Source of the DNA: Liriodendron chinense
Lineage: Eukaryota; Streptophyta; Magnoliopsida; Magnoliales; Magnoliaceae
NCBI GenBank assembly: GCA_003013855.2
Contig: PVNU02000773.1
Location: 1,783,001-1,847,000, forward strand
Reading direction: 5' to 3'
DNA: 64,000 nucleotides
Shown: positions 11,729 to 22,898 of the stretch, piece by piece
Layout: every line of letters begins with the position of its first letter
Position numbering within the stretch: the first letter of the stretch is position 1
The notes under the pieces: model-generated
Databases searched by the model: none
What the model saw: only the letters and a program-made list of their open reading frames with translations
What the model was told of the DNA's origin: nothing
Made by a program: the position numbers and the translations under genes

Positions 11729-14700
11729 GAAATTATGATTGGTACAACGGAGTGGTTGGACAAGAGATGTGGATATTTTCTTCCAGTGTTTATGCATGAA
11801 ATTAGGGCATTTCGTTGTTTTTCGATGTGCCTTGTTTGATAGTATGATGCAACAAAGGGTTTCATTAATCGACCATTGTTCAAAACAAGCTAATAGAAGC
11901 AATACAGAATTCATTGTTTTTCTTTTTCGAAATGGCAACAATTGGATAGGTTTTAGGTACTTTCTTTTGGCTAATTTTTTTATGCATATTTGCCAAGATG
12001 CTCTTACAAGGGCGATTCTGTATTTGATCCAATCCTTGATTTTACTGCTAGATTGACAATGACAAGTGTGTATGTTTCATCAATTTTGCAGAGACCATGA
12101 CACGCCTCTTATCAGTAGACCAGCCTGATTTTCAGCAAAGCCATACAATCCTCCCGCAGCAGTAACAGCTTACAGTACTCTAATTTTCTGTGTTTTTTTG
12201 AACCAGGTGCACAAAAGCCTGCAGAGAATATGGGAAAGAAATCTAGTTAATTCATTGAATGGGCCCTGCAAGCATTCAGGTTTCCACTAGATGAAAGTTT
12301 AAAATTGATTATTGTCAGTATGTCTAGGTTTCTTTGGAGTTCACAATTTTACTTTTTTGCAGGTTGCCTTGTCTAAGAAGTCACCATATGTTCAAACTGC
12401 TCATAGAGTAAAATCTCCTTCTGGTCACCTTTTAAGTTTGATTTCTGTTTTTATCAATCTGTATTCAATTCTTCTGATTGTTTTTTTTTTTTTTTTTGTG
12501 AATTTTTTATCTATATTCATTTGCAAAATTGGGTATCGCAATTCCTGCATCAGATGCTTCTTCCACCTCAAGTGATTCTTCCATCTCAAGTGGAGTCTGG
12601 GCTTTTGTGACGTCTCTGCCCGTACTGTCCATACCACAGATATCAATACAATTTTCTTTTTGTTAAAAAAAAATGATTCTTGCTTAACTTTCAACGCAGA
12701 GTATCAAATTTTCCTGTTTGTTGATAGAGGTTTGCTAAGCCCATGCATGTGCATAAGGTAACTCATGTACCACCACCACCATGTGTACCAGAATGTTACA
12801 TAGACGGAGATCTAATCCATCCATTGTGTGGGTCCTACTTATTTAGATATCCTGGATCAAAAGGCAGGCCGTTCCACTTATCACGAGGGCCACTGTTTAA
12901 GAAATAGATATGGAGCTGATAAAAAACTTGGCCGAAGTTTTCTAATCTGTCCATTAGCTTCTAATATTGTGACAGCCTCAATTTTAGGCTAGATCATCTG
13001 CACGTCATATCCACCTCTTGAATGGTTGGATCCTTTACCCTTGTGCCACACTGGTGCATGTGGTGGGGTTGTGTAGATGGGATGCCTTGTACACGTGTGG
13101 GCAGAGCAAATCCCTCTCTTATACTTTGTCTTTGATGGCTGGAGGAGCCTCTCTAAATGTGGTCATGAACTATACTTTGCAGAGACAGTGTTCTCATCTT
13201 GGAACAGTAGAAGCTAGTTGTTGCTCCTTGGAGATTTAGGATTTGTTACTTCTGTTTCTTAGATTTTTCTAATGGATCTGTTTCTGTATTTTGCAATTAA
13301 TAGTAGTTGGGCTTCGTGACTTCATAGCTGAAGTGAATTTCAGTTTTTTTTCTTCAGTCAAGTGTTGGCTTAGCAATCCTTAAGTGTGGGTGGATAGGGC
13401 TCCATGCATGTGGCCTTAGAAGCCTATGCTAAAGGGGTGCGTAGATGGGTAGGCTCCTCTAATGGTCGGCTTAGCAAAACTCTACTGAAGGGTATGGGTG
13501 GTGGCAATTCCACAATGTTTTTCAAGGGTTCAGTTAGCTGCTCAGTTCAACTAAATTGGTATGATACAATTCTATATAGTGAAAATGCTGAAAGTGGGTT
13601 GGTGGTCATCAATTTAATAATAAAGACCATACTACTAATTTACAATGGTAAGCATTTAAAGTTGGACCAGAAGCATTTGTAAGTTCAATATTGGGGCTGA
13701 ATCCTTGAATCTCGAATTTGGAAGCATTCCAACACGACCAGAAGCACTCCAACAGTTTAACGATCACTATTTTCTGATGGCAGGTGGTCAGGTGTCTATA
13801 GAGAGAGCCATTCTCAAAATCATCTCTAAATGAACAGGCTGGCAAGATGTTGCTCGAGAACTACAAGAAAAACGCAAAGCATGCCAGGTGAGTTGTTTTA
13901 TTTTCTTAGAGGCTTGCCTCAGTTTGTGTCTTCTTTTTAGGAAGGTTACTATGGACCTTTGATTTTTGTCCTGATCATTGGATCAATGGGAGATCATGAT
14001 ACATATGGTGGGCTGCACACGCCAATTTGTAGATTAAGCTTATCTTAGAGAAGTTAGTATTGGATCTACCCTCTTAAATTATTGTTATCTCCACTGATGG
14101 AACAACCTTCGCTATTATATATCAATTGGGCTTCTCTGTTTCTGATTTACTTTGAGAATAGCAAACACTTTTATAAGTAAGGATTTAGGTATTCATCATG
14201 TTTCAATGGAACCGGCATATACTTGTCTGGGGAGGGTCCTAGGTCATTGCTCTTTTGTTCTCTTTTAGTTATTCATGGAAACAACTGTTATACACCTGGA
14301 TGTCATAAAGTAGCACATCACCCAACTACAGAGAAAGTCGCAAGTTCCATTTAACCATTTATGGTAGATGCCCTACATGAGTGAGCACATTCAAACATCA
14401 TTCTTTGTGGTAAGCCTTCAGCCTAGAAAAACTAAATGCTCTATATCTGGTTTAAATAATACATAGATTTTTTTTTGTACACATCTTTAATTGGGCCTTG
14501 ATGATTTTGAGAATTTAGCTGAATGTTTCAATGTTAAATGTGTTGTTCCGTTAAAAAAAAAAAGAAAAGGAAAGGATAGAATGTGTTGTGTATTCTCACC
14601 TCAAATTACACATGTCGTATGAGTTGTGGATGTGAATGGGTATAAATGTAGAGGAAGGGAGGTGCTTCATGCTTACTAGTCTACTTAGGCATAGAAATGG

Positions 14701-15582
14701 AATATGGTTCCTTGATAGCAATAATTTTTTTTTGAAGGAATTTTATAACACTAGTTAGGATCTGTCAATCCAGGATATACTTGATTTTTCCATCCACGGC
14801 GTGTCCCATCAGACCAATGGTCTAAATCACTAACCATGGGATGATACTGTTTTCTATCCATGGTAATTTCCACCAAAATAACCGGTCCAGATTCACGAGC
14901 TGTACAACCATGTGTTACAGGCTAGAATCAGTCTCATGCGTACACATTAGATTTCGGTCCAAACACTATTCTGTAAAATATAACATCCTGATTTAGTTAG
15001 TCCTCTCCCAACATTGGAAGCTTAGGAAAAGATGACCAATTTGCAGCCGTTGAACATGTCCAAGTGTTGAATTGTACATTCACTGAAACTTTAAATGGGG
15101 CCAGGATCAAGACATGGCAGGTAATTGAGCTCTAAGAAAATCACCTAGCCAAGTTAGTTTTTCACAACAGTAAATTGAAATTTCCATATACAAGAAATGA
15201 ACTGAGTTCTAGTGCTCCCATTTTGAATTATAAAACAATAGAACATGAATATGGTAGAATTTCTCTTCGTGGTACATTTGGCCACTTGTGTCATTATTTG
15301 GGACCATCCATCCAGTTGTCCCTATTCTGAATGGAGAATACCAAGTCAGAGAGTGAAGAACAGTGATGGAGAGGATTGATTGCTTAATTGGGTTGGTTTT
15401 TCGAACACAAGCCATCTATGATAGGGCCCACTATCCAAGTGTACAATGTAGAGATGTCCCTACCATATTATGATTTTACTAGCTCCATTGCACCATCTCC
15501 AAATTGGAGTAAGTTCACCTCAATTTGCATTTACATTCCTTTCGAGTTGAAGCTGAAAGAAATGAAATCATGATTTCTTGAA
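11729..15582. other. CACTA interior, possible captured gene pieces, no clear gene
   Basis: Nearly 4 kb without a recognisable transposase. At 12300-12420 and 13780-13890 there are short open stretches next to splice-like signals. One is TTTTTTGCAG followed by GTTGCCTTGTCTAAGAAG, another is GCATGCCAG followed by GTGAGTTG. They look like small exon pieces of a host gene carried by the transposon, but I could not assign them to any family. The 92-codon frame at 13404-13682 is unrecognised. Repeat-like segments occur at about 12740-12850. Confidence 0.3.
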
Positions 15583-15700
15583 GGGTGCATTTGGTTGTAC
15601 CAAATATCATGAAATTTCATCATATTTTGCTCCAAATTAGACTGATTAATCATTAAATATCAAGAAGTTTAGTGATATTCGGTGACACCAAATGCACCTT
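15583..15700. mobile_element. MITE with GGTGCATTTGGT ends
   Basis: Starts GGGTGCATTTGGTTG and ends CACCAAATGCACC, forming inverted ends of about 14 bases around an AT-rich centre of about 90 bases. This form fits a small hAT- or Harbinger-derived element. A related end (CCAAATGTGCCC) at about 15890 may belong to a second overlapping copy. A clean target duplication was not seen. Confidence 0.6.
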
Positions 15701-16659
15701 AAGACGGGTAACTATATTTTTTTGTCATTTCCACCTGAATGAAGTACTACAATGCAATTTAATAATGCATTACAATGTGAACTAAGTTGTGAACAGAAAT
15801 TTCATTTGTTTCAAGTTGGTCAAATCGATTTGAGATTGGTACCAAGATAGTCCCTTTTTATCTATTGCAATTCATTTCAACTTAGCATCCAAATGTGCCC
15901 TAAACATTTATTTTCATATAAATGGGTGGTTTTTTCCCCCTATTCCCTTATATATTTTATTGTCAAGGGAACTCATTTGAAGACATGCATATCAACGACA
16001 CCGATTATCCGATCATCAACAACCAATACTATTGTGATGATGGTTACAACTACAATCAAGTAAGAATGCTCTTTTCTATTTGTGTGTGCCTATGTTTTTA
16101 GACTTGAAAAATTACAACACTGTTTCAAAATGAGATTCTCCTTAGATCTGTACTTATTTTCCTCTTTTTATGTTATCAAAACAGTGAATGTTGACCATGA
16201 CCAATTCAAATATAGATGTATCAAAACAATGCAAAAGAACTTTATTTTATTTTTTAACCTTAGCAATTCTACTTGGATTTATATCCTTGTTTTATTTTGT
16301 TTGAATATTTTTTTAATAACGGGCCAAAGAAGCAAAAGAATTACTTTTTTTTAATACAAGAAATTTTCCGACAGCTCCAGTCCGTTCTATTCTCTCTCTT
16401 ACCGACGGCTGAGCAACGCAATTGACAACGATTAATGATAGTTGATTGCCGTCCAAGAAGTGTAAAATGCACATCTACGGTTAGGGACCGTCTGATTTTG
16501 ACGGTTCATAACCGTCTTTTTGTAACATCGGTGATGGACCGTCGTTTAATTTTTACGACACAACAAAATAAGACGGCCCCTACGACGGTCCAGAACCGTC
16601 TGGAATCACAGTTTAAGACTCTTTTCAACCATCTTCTTTTTCACTGTTTTAGCATAGTG

Positions 16660-17381
16660 CCTCCTCCTCCTTACCATTGTAAGTCCCCGCCCCCACCATC
16701 GCCAGTACCGCCTCCTCCATACCATTACAACTCACCACCTCCCCCATCACCATCTCCACCGCCTCCATATCACTACAAATCACTGCCACCTCCTTCCTCG
16801 TCCCCACCACCTCCATACCACTATAAATCACCACCACCTCCTTACCATTTCCCGCCCCCACCATACCACAACAAATCACCACCACCTCCCTCCCCATCCC
16901 CACCACCTCCATACCACTACAAATCACCACGACCACCTTCCTCGTCCTCGCCACCTTCATACCACTACAAATTGCGGCAACCACCTTCACCATCCCCACC
17001 ACCACCATACCACTACAAATCACCACCGCCTCCTTCGCCATCTGCGCCACCACCATACCACTACAAATCACCACCACCTCCTTCGCCATCACCACCACCT
17101 CGATACCACTACAAATCACCACCACCCCCTTCCCCGTCCCCACCACCACCATACGACTACAAATCACCACCGCCTCCTTCGCCATCTCCACCACCACCTT
17201 ACCACTACAAATCACCCCCACCACTTTCACCATCCCCGCCACCTCCATACCACTACAAGTCACCACCTCCACCATCCCATCACCGCCGCCTCCGTACTAC
17301 TACAAATCTCCTCCACCACCGTTTCCATCCCCTCCACCATACTATTAAAAATTTCCCCCTCCTCCCCAAGGCTACTACTAA
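16660..17381 (+). pseudogene. Extensin pseudogene A, 3' part
   Basis: Continues the frame broken at 5410: CCT CCT CCT TAC CAT ..., giving PPPYH, SPPPPSP and YHYK repeats directly after the CACTA right end. A C is missing near 17275 compared with the neighbouring repeat units. This throws the frame into non-extensin residues that end at 17412. In the ancestral frame a further stop (TAA, 17346-17348) replaces a Tyr codon. The last codons, GGC TAC TAC TAA, match the end of the intact sister gene. With the 5' part the total is about 545 codons, against 597 (stop included) in the sister. The upstream bases of this frame (16435-16659) belong to the transposon end and are not extensin. Confidence 0.88.
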
Positions 17382-17814
17382 GCCACCCAGTATTACGGTT
17401 CATCAGTGTTAAGAAAATTTCCCTTCGTGCATTGCACATGAACATTCACGTAGGTACAATCCATCTTTCCCGCCAATTTGAAAATGTGCAGGATATCCTA
17501 GACGTGAAAATGGTAGGCCACGCCATGCAGATGTCCTAGCCAACTATTCAAGTGGAAATCTGTGGACCCAACAGTCTTGACTCAACATACAGGATTAGCC
17601 TACCTCATGATTGCATGCCAGGTGGCTTTCCCGATAAGACCCACCTCATGCATGGCTGAGATGTCTTGCACAAGTTTCCCCTTGGTAGGAAAGACGATAG
17701 CACAAAGGGTCCTTTTGCTAACGCCTTTCTACTCATCGTGCCGTATGTAGGGAATAATGGGTACGGTACCGTGGATGGCACCAGCCCCCAAAAGATCCAG
17801 GGTGTTTTCAAGAA

Positions 17815-17933
17815 GGGCTCGGATTATGATTGCTCGGTTTAGTGGGTTTTCTTGGATTTCTTATTTCGGACCATAAGCATTGCTTTTGTATTCGGCCCCC
17901 CTTGATCAATAAAATTTCAGGTGGTGTGATCCC

Positions 17934-18008
<75 letters not shown>

Positions 18009-18216
18009 GGGCTCGGATTAGGTATTACCCCACAAGGATGCATGAGGAGATGGACGGGTACATGGCCCCGCACCTTAAGTCTGACAAAGAGCTGTCAAAC
18101 ATGTCACATCCACTAATACCAAGATAGGGGCCTACTGCATCAGCCAATGACAATGCGCCACATACCCATCCATCTCCTTGTGTGTCCTGGAGGGGCTAGT
18201 ACCTGATCCGAGCCCT
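17815..18216. mobile_element. Small inverted-repeat element with AT microsatellite
   Basis: Left end GGGCTCGGATTATG and right end GATCCGAGCCC are inverted. The flanks TTCAAGAA and CTCAAGAA look like an 8-bp duplication with one mismatch. Unit B has no insertion at the equivalent place (TTTTAAGAAGGAAGGCC near 33777). A second copy of the left end, GGGGCTCGGATTAGG, follows the AT repeat at about 18009. The structure may therefore be two nested copies. Confidence 0.65.
17938..18005. repeat. AT microsatellite
   Basis: About 33 uninterrupted AT units, inside the small element at 17815-18216. Confidence 0.97.
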
Positions 18217-18590
18217 CTCAAGAATGAAGGCCAAAATTTCTACGACCCTGATCAGTGCACGTACGGACAGCAACATTAACGTCCAAGATGACGATCGGCC
18301 TACATCACGACGGCGAAGAAGAAAGAAGCTTTAAGTTTCTTTCTTTTTTTTTTTTTTTTTTGTAATTTGGTGAATAAATCGGTCCTAAGTTCGATTGCCA
18401 TTTTTGTAATAATTTATGCATTTTGGAATGAAAAGTCATTCAACCATTGTACGCATGGAGTACTTGTGACTCAAATTAAATCACAGATTTTGTGCGGCCC
18501 ACATTTATCAACCAACGACTATGCAGAGCTCGGATCTTAATTTGTGGATTGCTGATCCCGATGCCTAAACAGAAAGGTAATATGGGTTAG

Positions 18591-19435
18591 AAATAAGATC
18601 AATGAACAATTTTTCAAGGCTCGAAGAATTGTGAATTTTAAATCATCTTTTTATACAACTTGAAAGGCTTAATACCGTACGTCTATATAAAGATTTAAAG
18701 ATGATTAGTAATGTAGCAGGTGATGATTAGTGACGTAGCAGGGAGAGTAATTGAGCATCATCTTCTTCCTCCTTTGTAACTTCATAAACTCTATTTACAA
18801 AGTTCTTTCATATAATTTATATAGATTTTAAAATTTTATATTAATATTTTTTAAAATAATAAACTTTTTAAAATTATTAAAAATAGTAAATAACTTATTC
18901 AACCAACCATGATCATCAGGCTCCACAACCAGTGCAGCCATGAGCCGTAAGCTCCACCAAACCCTGCCCACTCGACTGTCACACCAAAGAAAATAAGACA
19001 TCTGCAGCGTTTTAGTAATGCCACAAGCCCCCAACGCCACTTGATCTAAAAACCTGAGCCATGAGAGGATGGCGTATCAATGCATATCAAGGGACTTTAA
19101 CATTCCTCCACATGTGCAGGTACAGGGATATATTGGGCAAGGGTGGAGGGACACTCACGTGCAACTCACACCATAAATAACCCACATAGGAGAATATATT
19201 ACCGATGGTATATTTTCTACTTCCGAAATTCGAACACAGGACATTCTGCTCTAATGCTATGTCAAATCACTACTTAATCTAAAAACTCGAGCCATTGGAA
19301 GATGGTGTATTGAAGTATATCAAGGACTCTTAACAAAAACAAACCACCGATTGAAGCAACCGGCCAAATGAAACAGCAACGTACAGAAATAACACAAATA
19401 GCAAAACACCGGACCCAGGAAAACAGGGCGAGACA
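18591..19435. other. Spacer with a local near-duplication
   Basis: No gene. Two related stretches of roughly 55 bases start at 19046 and 19279 (both begin CTAAAAAC and contain GAGCCAT, then ATATCAAGG). They are offset by 233 bases and suggest a small local duplication next to the extensin remnant. Confidence 0.5.
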
Positions 19436-19439
19436 CTGC

Positions 19440-19775
19440 AACCTCAAGCGAAAAAATCACCTCCTTTGCTTCCTCCTCCCTACCACCACAAATCACCACC
19501 GCCACCTCCTCCCAACCGTACTACAAGCTAGTTCTTCCCAACTCCTCCTCCTTCACTGTCACTTTCACCTCCGTACGACTACAAATCACCATCTCCACCA
19601 TCACCTTCCCTACTGCCGCCGTACCACTACAAATCGCCACCTCCACTTGTCCCCTCACTACTCCTTACTACTACAAATCTCCTCCATCACCATCTCCATC
19701 CCCGCCTCCTCCCTACTACTACTAGTACTACTACAAATTTCCCCCACCTCCCAAACCCTACTACTAAGTCCTCCA
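19440..19775 (+). pseudogene. Degenerate extensin remnant
   Basis: Plus-strand sequence alternates CCTCCTCC blocks with TACCACCACAAATC, TACGACTACAAATCACC and TACTACTACAAATCTCC. These encode YHHK, YDYK and YYYK flanked by Pro-rich segments in several different frames. It finishes with CCCTACTACTAAG, the same style of C-terminus as the other extensins here. There is no start or signal peptide, and stops and frameshifts are frequent. The 143-codon frame that covers it is out of phase and not a protein. It is probably the 3' tail of a fourth extensin copy. Confidence 0.8.
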
Positions 19776-20132
19776 AACATTCCCATTTCATCAGTGTAAT
19801 TGTATTTTCACTTGAATGCACTTGTACATTTATATCATTTTTCTTCCCCAAAAGTCCCTTTTCTCACTCCTTTTATTTCTCCCCTTAAATCATAGATGCA
19901 GCATTGCCATGAGAACAATGGAAGTTCAAAGGAGTAACACGGTCTTTTCTGCTTCATACCAAAGAGTGATCATTTTGTGAAGAAAGGCGTTCAAATTTCA
20001 AACAATGCCAAGCTTTGGAATTTTATTGTACCTGATGTAGTTTCATGCAAGGACAATAATGTTGGAATTTATGTTGATTTTTCCATTAATGCAACTAGAA
20101 CCCTTTTTAATCACCTTCTTGAAAGTTATAAC

Positions 20133-20174
<42 letters not shown>

Positions 20175-21150
20175 AAGGAAAATTAGAGTAAGGAGGCCTT
20201 TGATGTTGGGCCAATTTTAAGAGAGACCATGCTCAAGGCCCCAAATCATTAGGTTGCCAGCCACCAGCTTGCAATGGAAAACTTGGCCCTCTTGTGGATG
20301 GCTCGAGTCACTTCTACAAGCCCATCCAAAGCCGTGACCGTGGCTCCAAAGAGGTTGCCTTCTACAATTCCTTTTCCTCCAATTCCAGAGTCCCAGATTG
20401 TCAAATGTAATTCAAAATTTAGTCAAATGTATTATAATGTCCTTGAATAAGTAAAAAACAATGTTTATGTGTCTAGTTTATTGCTAGAATAATGGGTTTT
20501 CAAAAAAGCAGTTGCTGGTCTACAGGGTTGTTGAAGTCTACTATTCTATAGGAGTTGTTGAGATAAATTAGAGAGAAAGGAGGAAAGGGCAACACGTATG
20601 CAATATATAGTGTCTATTTAAGTGTTTTGGTGTAATGAATGAGAGTATGAATAATATATTTTATTGAAGTTTTGTTATATGTTTTTCTTCTAATTGTATT
20701 TCCTACATAGATCACATTAGGCTCTTCTTACCTACCTTCTACACGGTACCCAGTTACTAGAAGCCTTTGATGGGTTGTGTCTGCGCTCCCACCTGGTCAT
20801 GGAAGACCTCACCTCAAATCTCCCCCATCCATCTATGATCGACATCAAGATCAGTTCTAGAACATGGTATGGTGCGGCGTCTGAGGATTATATCCAGTAG
20901 TGCCTTAAAAAGGACAGGGAAACCACAACCCTGCAATTGGGTTTTAGGATTTTAGGCTTGAAAATCTATGAGAACAAGGAATTGGAGTGTTAGAAACCTG
21001 GTAAGGAGCGAGTCAAGGGCTTTATAGTGGAAGAATGTTAGGTTGGTTCTAAGGAAGTATGTTTCTTCCAGCCCGTCTTCCAATTCCGAACATGATTGTC
21101 TGTATGCACATCGATCATCTACGGTGGGTCCAGTGGGATTCTGGCCCAGT
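19776..21150. other. Spacer with GA microsatellite
   Basis: No gene recognised. A GA run occupies 20135-20170. Around 20690-20830 the text (CTACATAGATCACATTAGG, CTACCTTCTACACGG) looks repetitive but could not be tied to a family seen elsewhere in the window. Confidence 0.45.
20135..20170. repeat. GA microsatellite
   Basis: About 18 uninterrupted GA units on the plus strand. Confidence 0.95.
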
Positions 21151-21153
21151 TGT

Positions 21154-21863
21154 TGATGTAGGGAGTGGGCCTCCTAATCATGGGAGAGGATCAAGCATGT
21201 TCATAAAGGAGATGGATCGGGAGAAGAATAGGCAAAAACTCAAAGAAACGTCATTTGATGACCGGTCGGACGACCATTCGTGCAAGCTCCAGGACCGGTC
21301 GTCCGACTGGTCGAATTTAGCGCAGGAATCCCATCCAACACGCTGGACAGTTGGAGGTCATCCACGGCCGGTCTTGGCCCCCTGACGACCGATAATCAAC
21401 AGTGCAGTATTGCGCAGATTTTCTGATTTCTTTCTGTTTTTAGCAAATTTGTTTTCGATTTTTATTAGGACTCTTTCTTTCTATGCAAGTTAGGGTTTTA
21501 TATGGGTTTAGTTCACACACCCCATTGTTAGTACACCCACCCACTCCTGTTAGTCACATCACAATGTTAACCACCCCCACTATGGGAATCAATACCATGA
21601 CCTCAGTGAATTAGAGTTTTAGGGTTTTTTTTATAAATAGTTGTTTAATTTCGTTGTTAACACATTCTATTTCAGATTTTAATAAAATTATTAATTTTTT
21701 ACTTTGTTCCTTCGTAGATTCAAAGAGAGGTCTCGTGGATTCGAGATATCCCCTCGTGGATTCGAGGAAGATTGGTTAAGGAGTCTTGATAGTTCCATGA
21801 ATTCGGAATAATTATTCGTGGGAGAGACGGTGATTAATCTCACACCCTATATATGTTACGCCA
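21154..21863 (+). repeat. 5' LTR of the element at 21154-23417
   Basis: 710 bases. It holds paired palindromes of the form GACCGGTCGG and GGACCGGTCGTCCGAC near 21258-21318, and ends ATATATGTTACGCCA. Compared with the 3' LTR it has an extra stretch in the middle. Confidence 0.85.
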
Positions 21864-21866
21864 AGT

Positions 21867-21880
21867 TGGTATCAGAGCAA
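21867..21880 (+). promoter_or_regulatory. Primer-binding site, initiator-Met tRNA type
   Basis: TGGTATCAGAGCAA lies three bases after the 5' LTR end. TGGTATCAGAGC is the standard complement of the 3' end of plant initiator methionine tRNA. Confidence 0.85.
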
Positions 21881-22119
21881 GGAACAACCTCGAGCTGATT
21901 TCTCTTTGCAAGGCAATGACAAAATCATGTGGACGGTGATCTAGGGATTCATCCATCAAAAAGAAAGAAGGCTTTCCATTGGGAGAGACAAAGACTATGC
22001 AAGGGTTGCCAGCTTCCCTCTACCGTTTTGCGGATGGACCAATTCCACAATTTGTTCAAGGTAACGTTCAGCCTCCCATGGTCGCTGGACTAATCAATCA
22101 AAGATATTAACCTTGTAGG

Positions 22120-22898
22120 AGGGCGATAAATCTTCTAATCTTCAATAGTCAGGACCGCATCAACAAATGGCTCTCTAAAGTCAAATACCGCTTTGACTAC
22201 ATGTAAATTCCTGAAGAAAGAAAAGTCTCAATCGTGACATTCCACTTGGATGAAGACGCTTCGGATTTGTAGATTGAAGACGTTCATATGCCTCAGAAGT
22301 AAGAAGGAAAACCACCAATTCACTTGTGGCAGCAAATGAAATGACGACTATTGGCCCATTTCCTAGTCGACAAAGAAGATCCGAAGGAGACAGAATTGCC
22401 ACAGGTCTCCATCTCTGTCAACAACGCTTATGTCGCCTCTACAAAATCAGAAAAACCACCCAAAACTTTTAAAGTGGAGGGGCAGTTTTCTATCGACGTG
22501 CGGGACTTCACCAAGGATGAATCGACTAATGAAGTCCAACAAGAGATTGCTCAAGTAGATGAAAATGCCAACGATCCGAGTGATCCTTCAAGTTCAGATA
22601 GTCTCACTGCTAAGCTTTACATGCTGTCGTCGATTGAAGATATTGAAGTCAAGATAGAGATGATCGGGGCCTTCATCAAGCAAGCATCGGAAGTTGATTC
22701 TTTGTATATCACCGCTAATGTGATGCCAGATCTGTCGGAGTTCCAAATCATTGTGTTCGATCGGGCGATAGCATCAACAATGCCTTCTCCAATGTCTAAA
22801 AGAAAGGCACGTCATCAAAAGTGTTCGAAGATGAAGGCTTATCGCTACCCTAACCTGAAGCAAAACTCGAGGACGATTTTTCTTCAAGTGGGGGAGGC
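22120..22898 (+). pseudogene. Gag remnant and unknown frame in the LTR element
   Basis: From about 22150 the reading WLSKVKYRFDY, then IPEERKVSIVTFHLDEDAS resembles the Gag core of plant retrotransposons (the W...F...HLEG.A..W pattern). In-frame stops break it. A frame from 22351 stays open for about 180 codons (LVDKEDPKETELPQVSISV...) before it enters the 3' LTR. It shows no protease, zinc knuckle or polymerase motif and I do not recognise it. Loss of pol makes the element dependent on a partner. Confidence 0.6.

Larger units (their letters stand above)
5411..16659. mobile_element. CACTA-type DNA transposon inside the extensin gene
   Basis: The left end reads CACTACGCCAAAATGGTG. The right end, on the opposite strand, reads CACTATGCTAAAACAGTG, with 11 of the first 13 bases matching. 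Both sides are flanked by CCT, consistent with a 3-bp target duplication, although the surrounding extensin repeat is rich in CCT so this alone is weak. The ends carry many short subterminal motifs (ACGACGG, CCGTCGT on the left; GACGGT, ACCGTC on the right), a CACTA hallmark. Removing the element and one CCT joins the two extensin halves in frame. No transposase domain was recognised, so the copy looks non-autonomous or badly decayed. It carries nested elements at 6725-10470 and a copia-like LTR near 10500-11260. Confidence 0.8.
3040..18590 (+). repeat. Duplication unit A (extensin locus, disrupted)
   Basis: The segment from about 3040, through the extensin pseudogene, to about 18590 can be followed against 29805-34245. 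Shared stretches include the upstream block with AATCACGCTGTGATTTTTTT (3126) versus AATCACGTTGTGATTTTTTT (29889). The TATA region, the first exon, and the 3' flank with CTTTCCCGCCAATTTG (17468 versus 32970) also match. Unit A is much longer because of the 11.2-kb CACTA insertion and two small elements absent from unit B. Ends are approximate because similarity fades gradually. Confidence 0.8.

Noticed and set aside
13404..13682. 92-codon plus-strand frame (MHVALEAYAKGVRRW...)
   Set aside because: No recognisable motif, no start context, and it sits in decayed transposon interior.
16435..16659. N-terminal extension of the extensin frame (MIVDCRPRSVKCTSTV...)
   Set aside because: These bases are the subterminal region of the CACTA element, full of GACGGT/ACCGTC motifs. 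The extensin part begins only after 16659.
19368..19799. 143-codon plus-strand frame rich in His, Leu and Thr
   Set aside because: It is an out-of-phase reading of an extensin remnant and has no protein features of its own.
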